Shown here piece after piece: positions 8,441-17,204 of a stretch of DNA of 64,000 bases. Below the pieces are notes generated by a model. It saw only the letters and a program-made list of their open reading frames with translations. It searched no databases and was not told the origin of the DNA. Source of the stretch: PNON01 sp964387025 (GTDB lineage: Bacteria > Chloroflexota > Anaerolineae > Anaerolineales > Anaerolineaceae); NCBI GenBank assembly GCA_964387025.1, contig CAYLUZ010000001.1, positions 310,001-374,000 on the forward strand, written 5' to 3'. How positions within the stretch are numbered: the stretch's first letter is position 1; every line of letters begins with the position of its first letter. The translations under genes and the position numbers were made by a program.

Positions 8441-8542
8441 TACAAAGGTGATACACGAAATATTGATTGATTGATTCCGGTGTTATAGTCGATATAATTA
8501 ATTAGGGAATTTTCTATTATAAATTTTGGAGAGGAGAAAACA

Positions 8543-10249
8543 ATGTTATATCGCGTCATGAAACCGTTTATTTTTCTTGCTTTATTGGTGGCTTTGGTAA
8601 GTACTGCTTGTTTAAATTCAGGAACAAGCACTCCAGCAAGTGTACCGGAAAAAACACAATCCAACGAACCAACACAGGAAAAAGCTGCACCAGCCAAACC
8701 TTCCAGCTTGTCTGCTGAAGCGGTTAACAACATCGATGATGTTAAAGGTGCTGTTTTTCAGATCATTGGTACAGGCACATTAAATACCGTGGATGATGGA
8801 GAACAGTTGAATGCTGAGTGGGGTGGAACCGGATTTTTCATCGATTCATCCGGCATCGGTGTTACCAATAACCATGTTGTCGCCGGAGCTGCCCTGCTCA
8901 AGGCTTATGTCAATGGCGAAACAAAAGCCAGGAATATCACCGTGTTAGGCACATCTGAGTGTGCTGATCTGGCAGTGGTTCAAGTTCAGGGGAGCGACTT
9001 CCCATTCCTATCGTGGTATGATGGCACTGTAAAGACCGGATTGGATGTTTATGCAGCCGGATTCCCCCTTGTTGAACCTGAGTACAACCTAACCAAAGGC
9101 ATAGTTTCCAAAGTGGATGCAGGTGGAGAGACATATTGGGCTTCACTGGATTATATTTATGGGCATGACGCCAAGATCAATGGCGGCAACTCAGGTGGAC
9201 CACTCGTTACCGAAGATGGAAAAATTGTCGGTGTAAATTACATGTCACGTGCGTCTGTCGATCAGCAGTTTGCAATTCCTGGTGATCTTGCGATGCCTAT
9301 CGTTGACCAATTAAAGGACGAGAAGAATGTCGCGTCTGTTGGACTGGCAGGACAAGCCGTTGTTTTTGGCCCCAATGGTGAGTACCCTGGTATCTGGGTT
9401 GAATCCACCACAACCGGCGGTATAGCCGATAAAGCCGGAATTCTACCAGGAGATATCATCCACGAAGTGGAAACCATTCTGATCGCAACAGACGGCTCAA
9501 TGAAAGATTACTGTGATATCCTGCGTGGCCATAATGATGACGATCCATTAAAGGTTATGATCTACCGTTCAAGCACAGATGAAATTCTGGAAGGCACATT
9601 GAATGGTGACAAACTGGTATCAACTGGTGTAGCCGGACTTAGTGGAGCTTCCAATAATAGCGGTTCGACCGGAACCAGTGGTTCACAATCGACAATTTTG
9701 GAAGATAATTTTGATGGTGATATCACCGCGGGCGGGTGGACTACATTCGTTTTTGGAGACGACAGTAATTACCAGATCACCCAAAAACCAGGACGAGTTT
9801 ATATGGAAGTGAACACTTCAAATACAACTACTTTTCTGTTCAATGATAATTATTGGGCGTCGGATGTTTATGTTGAAACGACAGAAACAAAAGTAGGCGG
9901 CCCGAACCGGATGAACGTAAGTGTAATCTGCCGGGCAAGTGACCAGGGCTGGTATGAATTCAGTATCACTAGCGGTGGTTATTGGCAGATTTGGAAGTAC
10001 TTCGGTGAAAATTATAAAAAACTCAAAGAAGGTGCCTCCAAATATATAAAGGTAGAATCAGATCCAAACCTTCTCCAAGCATCCTGTGTGGGAACCAACC
10101 TTACCTTCTGGGTAAATGAAAATAAAGTTGGTGAAACCACGGATCGTGATTTGACAGAAGGTCAGGTGGGTGTAAGCGTATCCACATTCGATTTAAAAGG
10201 CGCTAAAGTGGAGTTTGAATATATTTACGCGCAACCTGAAGTTCAATAA
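8543..10249 (+). CDS. Trypsin-like lipoprotein protease with PDZ and C-terminal jelly-roll-like domain
   Basis: A 568-residue secreted lipoprotein. The lipobox is VSTAC (Cys23) and is followed by a low-complexity linker. The serine protease domain has His111 (NNHVV), Asp142 (ADLAV) and Ser217 (GGNSGGP). A PDZ-like segment lies at about 275-350 (GIWVESTTTGGIADKAGILPG). After a Ser/Gly/Thr linker, residues about 385-568 form an extra beta-rich domain (DNFDGDITAGGW..., GYWQIWKYFGENY, LTFWVNENKVG) that resembles LamG/DUF1080-type carbohydrate-binding folds. It belongs to the same proteostasis run but has its own GGAGAGGAG ribosome site and ends at a strong terminator. The two HtrA-type proteases here differ in their C-terminal modules. 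Confidence 0.88.
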   Translation: MLYRVMKPFIFLALLVALVSTACLNSGTSTPASVPEKTQSNEPTQEKAAPAKPSSLSAEAVNNIDDVKGAVFQIIGTGTLNTVDDGEQLNAEWGGTGFFIDSSGIGVTNNHVVAGAALLKAYVNGETKARNITVLGTSECADLAVVQVQGSDFPFLSWYDGTVKTGLDVYAAGFPLVEPEYNLTKGIVSKVDAGGETYWASLDYIYGHDAKINGGNSGGPLVTEDGKIVGVNYMSRASVDQQFAIPGDLAMPIVDQLKDEKNVASVGLAGQAVVFGPNGEYPGIWVESTTTGGIADKAGILPGDIIHEVETILIATDGSMKDYCDILRGHNDDDPLKVMIYRSSTDEILEGTLNGDKLVSTGVAGLSGASNNSGSTGTSGSQSTILEDNFDGDITAGGWTTFVFGDDSNYQITQKPGRVYMEVNTSNTTTFLFNDNYWASDVYVETTETKVGGPNRMNVSVICRASDQGWYEFSITSGGYWQIWKYFGENYKKLKEGASKYIKVESDPNLLQASCVGTNLTFWVNENKVGETTDRDLTEGQVGVSVSTFDLKGAKVEFEYIYAQPEVQ

Positions 10250-10266
10250 ATAAATAGTTACTGTAT

Positions 10267-10299
10267 AGAGCCGATTCTTTGTGAATCGGCTCTTTTTTT
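10267..10299 (+). terminator. Strong rho-independent terminator
   Basis: An 11-bp perfect stem, AGAGCCGATTC (10267-10277) with GAATCGGCTCT (10282-10292), a four-base loop and a seven-T run. It ends the chaperone/protease block. Confidence 0.93.
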
Positions 10300-10403
10300 A
10301 TTAGTTATTTTTTATAACAACGATATTAAGAAATTTTTTGCAGGATTAAAGAACATATTTCTTTCAGACAATCCAGAATGAATTCGAGATTATAATGAAC
10401 CAC

Positions 10404-11984
10404 ATGGAAAATCTTTCGGCTAATCGTCAGATCGCTCGCGCAGCCAGCACGGTGATGCTGGCTTTTATTATCAGCAATCTGATAGGATTGCTGAGGCAGA
10501 TCGTCATCGCGCAAGCATTCGGCACCGGGAGCGAAGTCGAAGCCTTTAATGCAGCCAACCGCGTGGCGGAAGTATTGTTCAACCTGACCGCTGGCGGTGC
10601 ATTGGCTTCAGCATTTGTACCAACTTTTACGGGGTTGCTGGCAAAAGAAGACAAAACCAGCGCCTGGAAACTGGCCAGTGCGATAGCAAATCTCCTTTTA
10701 TGCATCCTGATATTTGTAGCATTTTTATCAGCCATATTCGCGCCGGTCATTGTTCAACGACTGCTTGCGCCCGGTTTTGAACCGGAAAAACAACTGCTCA
10801 CCATCCGGCTGCTGCGGATCCTGCTACCATCCGTGGTGATCTTCGGTATAAGTGGTCTGGTGATGGGAATATTGAATTCACATCAGAAGTTCCTCATTCC
10901 AGCTCTGACCCCGGCAATGTATGCCTTGGGCATGATATTTGGAGTCATCGTCCTATGTCCATCGCTGGGGATTTATGGCCTTGCCTGGGGAGCAGTGATT
11001 GGCGCAGGCTTACATCTGCTGTTACAAATTCCATCATTGCTCAAGCTTGATGGAGTATATACTACGGCTTTTGGTTTGGAAAATCTACTCGTCCGCCAGG
11101 TGGGGCGATTGATGCTGCCGCGGTTGTTTGGTGCGGCTATTGTCCAGTTGAATTTTTGGGTGAACACCTTGCTGGCTTCCTACTTACCGGATGGAAGTCT
11201 GAATGGGATTGTCTATGCTTTCCAGCTTATGTTAATGCCGCAGGTTGCCATTGCACAATCGATAGCCATCGCTGCCATGCCCACTTTCTCGGCGCAGGCA
11301 GCACTTGGCAAGCTGAATGAAATGCGTGCTTCGCTCGCAGCATCCATTAGGGGAGTGTTGCTGCTATCCATGCCAGCCGCGGCTGGATTAATGTTATTAC
11401 GCACTCCGATAGTTGCGTTGCTTTACCAGCGGGGTGTTTTCGATGCCCATTCCACGGAGTTGGTTGCTTGGGCTTTATTGTGGTACGCAGCGGGTTTGGT
11501 GGGACATTCAGTAGTGGAAATTCTTGCGCGGGCATTTTATGCACTACACGATACACGGACCCCGGTAATCGTGGGTGCTGCGGCGATGGGTCTCAATATC
11601 GGATTGAGTTTTCTTTTTATCTGGCTCTTTTCATCCATCGGGTGGATGCCGCACGGCGGCTTAGCCCTTGCAAATTCCACAGCAACCGCATTGGAAATGG
11701 TTGTCCTGATGATCATTATCCGAAAAAAACTCTCAGGGATCGAAGGAACGCGAATTATTAAGTCAGTCTGGCAAGGGTTAGCAGGTGTCTTAATAATGAC
11801 CATCTTGATCCTAGGTGTACAAAGAATTTTCACAGGTTCCAGTTACGCGGTCTTATGCCTTGTTGCGATCTTGTCGGGTGGGTTTGTTTATATAGCTACT
11901 TTATATATGATCCGGACTGAGGAAGTGGGAATGCTGATTTCAGCGATAAAGCGGCGGTTGATGAGGATTACAATTGCCCGTTGA
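10404..11984 (+). CDS. murJ: Lipid II flippase MurJ
   Basis: A 526-residue polytopic membrane protein of the MviN/MurJ group in the MOP exporter superfamily. It flips lipid II across the cytoplasmic membrane for peptidoglycan synthesis. Hallmarks include the N-terminal IARAASTVM...SNLIGLLRQIVIAQAFG, the segment GGALASAFVPTF, and about 13-14 hydrophobic segments. Two ATGs are possible, 10395 and 10404. The first overlaps a TATAAT hexamer (10391-10396), so the second, seven bases beyond it, is favoured; neither has a ribosome site. The 3' end overlaps the following hydrolase by 11 bp. Confidence 0.92.
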   Translation: MENLSANRQIARAASTVMLAFIISNLIGLLRQIVIAQAFGTGSEVEAFNAANRVAEVLFNLTAGGALASAFVPTFTGLLAKEDKTSAWKLASAIANLLLCILIFVAFLSAIFAPVIVQRLLAPGFEPEKQLLTIRLLRILLPSVVIFGISGLVMGILNSHQKFLIPALTPAMYALGMIFGVIVLCPSLGIYGLAWGAVIGAGLHLLLQIPSLLKLDGVYTTAFGLENLLVRQVGRLMLPRLFGAAIVQLNFWVNTLLASYLPDGSLNGIVYAFQLMLMPQVAIAQSIAIAAMPTFSAQAALGKLNEMRASLAASIRGVLLLSMPAAAGLMLLRTPIVALLYQRGVFDAHSTELVAWALLWYAAGLVGHSVVEILARAFYALHDTRTPVIVGAAAMGLNIGLSFLFIWLFSSIGWMPHGGLALANSTATALEMVVLMIIIRKKLSGIEGTRIIKSVWQGLAGVLIMTILILGVQRIFTGSSYAVLCLVAILSGGFVYIATLYMIRTEEVGMLISAIKRRLMRITIAR

Positions 11985-12738
11985 GAACGGAATATACTAT
12001 TCAGTCAGCGATTTAGGAACGGGTAAATCCATTCCAATTGTATTGATACACGGAGCCGGGGGCAGCAGCCTTGGTTGGCATAGCTTGCTGAGACGGCAGC
12101 CTGGAATGAAGATTATTACCCCGGACCTACCAGGGCACGGGAAATCGGATGGTGCAGGCAGGCAATCCATCAACGACTATGCCTGTGATATCTATGATTT
12201 AATTTACGCTCTCAAATTGCCGCGTGTAATCCTTGCAGGGCATTCCATGGGAGGAGCAATAGCCATCCAAACCGCATTAATCGCTCCTGAACGAATAATT
12301 GGATTAATTGTTGTTTCAAGTGGAACTGTATGTAATATCCCGGAAGAGATCGTTCACAGCTTATCCAACCCGGAAATGATGGGGATAGCTGTCGATTGGT
12401 TGTGTGAAAAGTTGCGTTCTCCACGGGACGGACAGAAGTGGGTGGATCAGACCCGGCAAGCATTAATGAAAACCCGCCAGGGAATTTTATATGGAGATCT
12501 ATATGCCTGTTTACATACCAACCTGGAAGGGGAATGCGGCAATATCCACGTTCCAACCCTGGTTTGTACAGGTAAACATGACAGATTTATTCCCCCTGTT
12601 TATTCACGCCACCTGGCGGAATTGATTCCTAACGCGAAAGTTGCAGAATTGGATGCCGGCCATTTGATTCCTTTGGAGCGACCGGAGGAATTGGTTATAT
12701 TATTCCAGGAATTTGTAAAATCGATAAAACATAGCTGA
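11974..12738 (+). CDS. Alpha/beta-fold hydrolase
   Basis: A 254-residue serine hydrolase of the alpha/beta fold. The oxyanion segment is LIHGAGG, the nucleophile elbow is GHSMGG with Ser91, the acid is Asp203 (GKHDRF) and the base His230 (DAGHLIPLERP). The substrate cannot be read from sequence; the closest general classes are esterases and BioH/MenH-like enzymes. It begins with TTG inside the last codons of murJ, which suggests translational coupling. It converges on metG. Confidence 0.85.
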   Translation: MPVENGIYYSVSDLGTGKSIPIVLIHGAGGSSLGWHSLLRRQPGMKIITPDLPGHGKSDGAGRQSINDYACDIYDLIYALKLPRVILAGHSMGGAIAIQTALIAPERIIGLIVVSSGTVCNIPEEIVHSLSNPEMMGIAVDWLCEKLRSPRDGQKWVDQTRQALMKTRQGILYGDLYACLHTNLEGECGNIHVPTLVCTGKHDRFIPPVYSRHLAELIPNAKVAELDAGHLIPLERPEELVILFQEFVKSIKHS

Positions 12739-12832
12739 GTTCAGTTTCTGCGAACACTGAGCAAGGCGAAGTGCAAATCAATCTCTGCGTGAGATGGTTT
12801 CATCGCTACGTTCCTTGTGAGGATAAAAATTC

Positions 12833-14620
12833 TTAGTTCTTCCCCAGGCGCGCCCGTTCCTGTTCGATGATCTCAGCATCCAGTTTTTTAAAGAGTGGGC
12901 CGGGCTGACGTAAAACTCTGTCGGGCTTCAAATTACCCGCTTTCCATTCTCCGCTGGCTTCAGCTGGATTATATTGCAAAGCATTATGCTCACCCAGGCT
13001 GTCAGTAATATGTTTTACAAATTGCGTCCCGAAAAGTGGGGCATCATATCCCAGGAAACCATGTAGTTGCTCGCAGGTAAAGGGGAGGAATGGGGCCAGC
13101 ATAGTCTTGATCGAATCGACAGCAAGAATGGCCGTATACACCGATTTGGCTGCAGCAGCTTTATCTGTTTTGATCTCGAACCAGGGGGCGGAAGTATCCA
13201 GGTACTTATTGACTTCCGAAGCCAGTCTCATTGCCTCACCCAGGGCAGCGCGTAAATGGACAGATTCAAAATATTCAGCAACGGTATCAAATCCTTTTTC
13301 CACGGATGCCAATAGTTCTTTATCTCCTGGACGTAACTCACCAGGATCGGGTAAGACACCTTCCCAGTGTTTGTATGTGAACGCCAACACGCGGTTGACC
13401 AGATTGCCCCATGTTGCGACTAATTCGTCGTTATTGCGATGAAAGAAATCATCCCAATCCCAATCGGTGTCCTTGGATTCAGGCATGTTGACGGTGAGAT
13501 AATAACGCAGCGGATCAGGGTCGTAACGGGAGAGGAAATCCAACGCCCATACTGCCCAGTTATGGCTGCCGGAGATTTTCTGGGATTCCAGGTTCATGAA
13601 TTCATTCGCGGGGACGTCATAAGGCAGGTTGAGTTTGTGCGGCGTATCCCCCATAAACCTGGAGAATTCCTCCCCTGCACCCGTCAACTGCGCCGGCCAG
13701 ATGACTGCATGGAAGGGGATATTATCTTTTCCGATAAAGTAATATGCCTTGGCTTCGGGGTTGTACCACCAATCATGCCAGCTTTTTGCATCCCCGCCAA
13801 GCTGTGCCCATTCGATGGATGCGGATAGGTAGCCGATCACAGCTTCAAACCAGACGTATAGGCATTTCCCAGTCCAACCTTCGAGAGGAACAGGGATACC
13901 CCAGTCCAGATCGCGGGTGATGGCGCGACCGCGCAATGCATCCGCTTCCATTTGTCCCAGTGATTGGCGTAATACATTTGGACGCCAGTAATCCTGTCTC
14001 TTTTTAAGAAAATCCACCACATCCTGTTGGAGCTTGCCAAGGTCCAGGTAGTAATGCTCGGTCTCGCGTAATTCCGGTGTGGAACCATCCACTTTGGAAC
14101 GCGGATTGATTAATTTATCAGCTTCCAGGAGGCTGCCGCACTTGTCGCATTGGTCTGAGCGCGCATTGTTATCGCCACAGATATAGCAGGTACCTTCGAC
14201 ATAGCGGTCGGGGAGAAAGCGCTGCTGGCTGGGAGCGTACCATTGTTTGGTTTTATCGGTATAAAGGAATTCATTTGTCTTTAGCGCCAGGAAGATCTTT
14301 TGGGAAATATCGAAGTGGTTATCGGTATGGGTGCTGGTGAACAGGTCGTACGTTAATCCCAATTTCAGGAACACCTCAATGAAGCTATTATGAAATCGCT
14401 GGTAGGCTTCGTATGGTGTGGTCCCTTCCGCATCCGCCCTGATGGTGATGGGAGTACCGTGGGAGTCGGAGCCTGAGACCATGAGCACTTTCCGTCCACG
14501 CAGGCGTTGGTAGCGCGCGAAAATATCTGCTGGCAGGTAAGAACCGGTCAGGTTGCCGACATGGATCTCAGCGTTTGCATATGGCCAGGCGACGGCCACC
14601 AGGATGGGAGTTTCAGACAT
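12833..14620 (-). CDS. metG: Methionyl-tRNA synthetase
   Basis: A 595-residue class I aminoacyl-tRNA synthetase that charges tRNA-Met. The HIGH-type motif is HVGN at residues 20-23. The zinc-knuckle insert has two Cys pairs (CYICG...CDKCG). The KMSKS-type loop reads KISGS at 348-352, followed by HNWAVW; the fourth position is Gly instead of the usual Lys or Thr. The anticodon-binding helical domain completes the protein, with no C-terminal EMAP/Trbp111 extension. A GAGGTGAT ribosome site precedes the ATG. It is flanked by convergent and unrelated genes, so it is probably monocistronic. Confidence 0.95.
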   Translation of the reverse strand: MSETPILVAVAWPYANAEIHVGNLTGSYLPADIFARYQRLRGRKVLMVSGSDSHGTPITIRADAEGTTPYEAYQRFHNSFIEVFLKLGLTYDLFTSTHTDNHFDISQKIFLALKTNEFLYTDKTKQWYAPSQQRFLPDRYVEGTCYICGDNNARSDQCDKCGSLLEADKLINPRSKVDGSTPELRETEHYYLDLGKLQQDVVDFLKKRQDYWRPNVLRQSLGQMEADALRGRAITRDLDWGIPVPLEGWTGKCLYVWFEAVIGYLSASIEWAQLGGDAKSWHDWWYNPEAKAYYFIGKDNIPFHAVIWPAQLTGAGEEFSRFMGDTPHKLNLPYDVPANEFMNLESQKISGSHNWAVWALDFLSRYDPDPLRYYLTVNMPESKDTDWDWDDFFHRNNDELVATWGNLVNRVLAFTYKHWEGVLPDPGELRPGDKELLASVEKGFDTVAEYFESVHLRAALGEAMRLASEVNKYLDTSAPWFEIKTDKAAAAKSVYTAILAVDSIKTMLAPFLPFTCEQLHGFLGYDAPLFGTQFVKHITDSLGEHNALQYNPAEASGEWKAGNLKPDRVLRQPGPLFKKLDAEIIEQERARLGKN

Positions 14621-14738
14621 GGATCACCTCACGGGTAGAATATGCGAATTGTAGCATAAAACGGAAGGTCTTGACTGCGACAGGTGAAGATATACACGAA
14701 TTTAAGTTATTTATCTGTCATTTCGACAACTTAAAGGA

Positions 14739-14775
14739 GGAGAAATCTAATTTATCCGAATAACCAGATTTCTCC
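14739..14775. repeat. Inverted repeat (possible dispersed hairpin element)
   Basis: GGAGAAATCT (14739-14748) and AGATTTCTCC (14766-14775) form a 10-bp perfect stem around a 17-base loop in the 256-bp gap between metG and the HerA-like gene. No T-run follows on either strand, so it looks more like a short interspersed repeat than a terminator. Nothing else is seen in this gap. Confidence 0.45.
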
Positions 14776-14876
14776 ACGCTCATTTTCAGGAATAGCATTT
14801 TAAGTAGGATTGTCACTTGTTAATGTGTCAGATTCTGAGCAAGTTGCCTTGAATTCTTCGCGATCTTTGTGGTGTA

Positions 14877-16583
14877 TTAAAATCCAATATCTTTCATAAG
14901 GTCGTTTGTGGAGCGATCCTTCACTCCCTTGCCCAGCAGTTCCTTCCAGAATGTATCGTCATACCGGCGGGAGCGGACAGGAATCGGCATGGGAACACCC
15001 CAGCCAAGGAGTAATACCTCTTCCTTGGGCTGCAAGCGCGCCAGCATTCCACGCAGGGCATCCCGCCCGGCCAGGCCGGAAAGTACTGCACCGATATCGG
15101 CTTCATCCCCCAACCAGCCGGAGATTCGGGTTCCCAGCTGTGACATGACCTCATCATAGATCTGCGATGGACGCTGGTCGATGATGAGCAATGTGACGTA
15201 ATATTTCCGCATTTCACGAGCGATCTGACTAAAGGAGGTCTGCGCTGCCATTTCCCGGTTGAGCAGGCGGTGGGCTTCCTCCACGGCAATGACTAGTGGG
15301 CGCGGTTCATCCTTGCCGCAGGAGCGGAAGCTGTTGGTCTTCTCTTCCCAAGCTTCACGGATCTTGCGGGTCAGCAGGTTGGTTACCAGCAGATAGTCAA
15401 GGTCTTTTTCATTCTCCCCAAAGGTCAGCACCACATGCTGGCCGGCTTCAAGATGTTTGATGATCTCACCCAGAGTATCTTGAGCAGGCTGTTCGACAAT
15501 ATAAGGACGATTGAAGAGTCGCCCCATCTTGCTTCGTAATCCTTCCGCAGCCATCACATTGACACCCTCTGCATTCGCCCAGGTAGCCACACTGTCATCT
15601 GCCGGGAACTTTTTGCCATCTTCGTTCACTTCCATCGCCCCGACTTTCATCTGGCGGAACTCACTATACCAGCGGTTGCGAAAAGTCCCAACCAGCGCTT
15701 CCAGAGTTGTGGAAGTGGTTTCTTTCAAATTCAATTCCCGACTCAGCATTTCGATGTCGCCCGGTTGGATGTCTGACTCGGCGATCTCGAGGTTGTAATC
15801 CGGCTGCTGTCCGCGCACCATGGTACCCTTACCCAGCCCAACCATGCGTACTTTGGATGAGAATTTGGATTTCAAACCAGGAACGATCTGCCCGGTATCC
15901 GATGAAGTGTCATCAGGGCCATATTCACTGTGCATATCAAAGATCAATACCGAAGATTGGTCATGTTTGATCAATCCAGCCAGAATGATGCGGGTCAAAA
16001 AGCTCTTGCCTGTGCCGGTCGCACCAAAGATGCCGGAAGAACGCTGGACAAGTTTGTCGAGATTGACACATACCGGATGTCCCTGCTCCCGGGTGGATCC
16101 GATTCGGAAGAATCCTTTTTCGCCCTCCTTACCGAATATCTCGGCTATATCTCCTTCCTGCGCCATGTGAACTTGAGAGTGGTGTGATGGCACTGTTTTT
16201 ACGGGTACCACGCCGCGGGTTTCTTCAGGATGTTCTTCATTCCAACGGTCGTAACCGGATGAACCGGGTTCAGGTCCACGATCCAGCATCAGGGAGGGCA
16301 TTATTTCCAGGTTGGTGTAGAGTGTCTGCCCATGCAGCAGACTGGAAAGATGCGGCGGAAAGCGTTTCTCGGATTGCTCATCGGCGAATCTTGGATCGGT
16401 CGCCCCCAGCAAGATGTCTGTTACCAACCCGTAATATCGCCATTGATCGCTGTCGATGATCACAAAAGCGCCTTCCTGGACTGCCTCGGGCGGTACCGTC
16501 AGGCGTGCATTCAGGTTGGCTTTTAGACCACCGCTGACGATATAACCGATGGACTCGTTAGTATTATTCAATTTTTCATCCAT
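14877..16583 (-). CDS. HerA-like DNA translocase ATPase
   Basis: A 568-residue hexameric-type ATPase of the HerA/FtsK superfamily. The N-terminal HAS-barrel is at about residues 10-60, Walker A is GATGTGKS at 187-194, and the Walker B region is PLVIAVEEAHRLL, followed by the arginine-rich EMRKYYVTLLIIDQRPS segment. In archaea HerA works with the NurA nuclease to resect DNA ends for recombination. Here a HAS-barrel protein and a NurA homologue lie immediately upstream on the same strand, so a complete HerA-NurA unit is encoded. Ribosome site GGGAGGAAAAT precedes the ATG. Confidence 0.9.
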   Translation of the reverse strand: MDEKLNNTNESIGYIVSGGLKANLNARLTVPPEAVQEGAFVIIDSDQWRYYGLVTDILLGATDPRFADEQSEKRFPPHLSSLLHGQTLYTNLEIMPSLMLDRGPEPGSSGYDRWNEEHPEETRGVVPVKTVPSHHSQVHMAQEGDIAEIFGKEGEKGFFRIGSTREQGHPVCVNLDKLVQRSSGIFGATGTGKSFLTRIILAGLIKHDQSSVLIFDMHSEYGPDDTSSDTGQIVPGLKSKFSSKVRMVGLGKGTMVRGQQPDYNLEIAESDIQPGDIEMLSRELNLKETTSTTLEALVGTFRNRWYSEFRQMKVGAMEVNEDGKKFPADDSVATWANAEGVNVMAAEGLRSKMGRLFNRPYIVEQPAQDTLGEIIKHLEAGQHVVLTFGENEKDLDYLLVTNLLTRKIREAWEEKTNSFRSCGKDEPRPLVIAVEEAHRLLNREMAAQTSFSQIAREMRKYYVTLLIIDQRPSQIYDEVMSQLGTRISGWLGDEADIGAVLSGLAGRDALRGMLARLQPKEEVLLLGWGVPMPIPVRSRRYDDTFWKELLGKGVKDRSTNDLMKDIGF

Positions 16584-16593
16584 ATTTTCCTCC

Positions 16594-17202
16594 CTATAAC
16601 CGGACGTCGATATCAGCTATTGCGCCAAGAACATTCATCAATAGTGGATAATCATCCCGCAATAGTGTGATCAATTCCTGAGAAGCGGATTGGATCCATC
16701 CGGGGTTACCCATTCCTGCATGCGCTGCCTGGGCTTGCTTCAAGTGGCATGCGATCAATTCCGCGGTGGGCAAGTCCTTGTTGGTCAGGATATGCCTCAG
16801 GTAGCCGAACCTTTCCGGGCTGGTAAAGGCGGCAATTTCGGTGTCACCACAAAGGTAAACCGTATCCAGTGAGAGCGGAGGGCGGGGAGGTAATAAGTGG
16901 GAAACTTGACCATTTTGCATATAACCCACTGCAAGGACGCTGATCTCCACTGGAATATTGCGATTCACCCGGTTATCAGCTATCACTTCGGGCGAATTGT
17001 TCTCTGTCGTGACCAACTGGCGGACCAGGCCGTCATCGTCGATGTGGATATCGGTGATCAGCCCAAACACTTGGACGCCGTTCCCCAGGTCAGCAGAAAC
17101 CAGGGCGGCAAAAGAAGGGGCTTCTAACTGGTTCACCCGGCAGCCAAACACAAAACCGGTGGTGCCTGCCCGTAGTAGTTTACCGATCTCAATCGCTTTC
17201 AT
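16594..17202 (-). CDS. HAS-barrel protein of the HerA-NurA operon
   Basis: A 202-residue protein placed between nurA-like and herA-like genes, with 2-bp and 10-bp gaps. Its first 60 residues (GFVFGCRVNQLEA, VFGLITDIHIDDDG) resemble the HAS-barrel found at the N-terminus of HerA ATPases and related proteins, but no ATPase domain follows. The second half is helical and anonymous. It may be a third subunit that links or regulates the helicase-nuclease pair; that is inference from position. Confidence 0.75.
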   Translation of the reverse strand: MKAIEIGKLLRAGTTGFVFGCRVNQLEAPSFAALVSADLGNGVQVFGLITDIHIDDDGLVRQLVTTENNSPEVIADNRVNRNIPVEISVLAVGYMQNGQVSHLLPPRPPLSLDTVYLCGDTEIAAFTSPERFGYLRHILTNKDLPTAELIACHLKQAQAAHAGMGNPGWIQSASQELITLLRDDYPLLMNVLGAIADIDVRL

Positions 17203-17204
17203 GC

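Noticed and set aside
16184..16459. Several long plus-strand open frames opposite the HerA-like and NurA-like genes.
   Set aside because: They lie antisense to well-supported genes with clear motifs and show no family resemblance, codon sense or ribosome sites.
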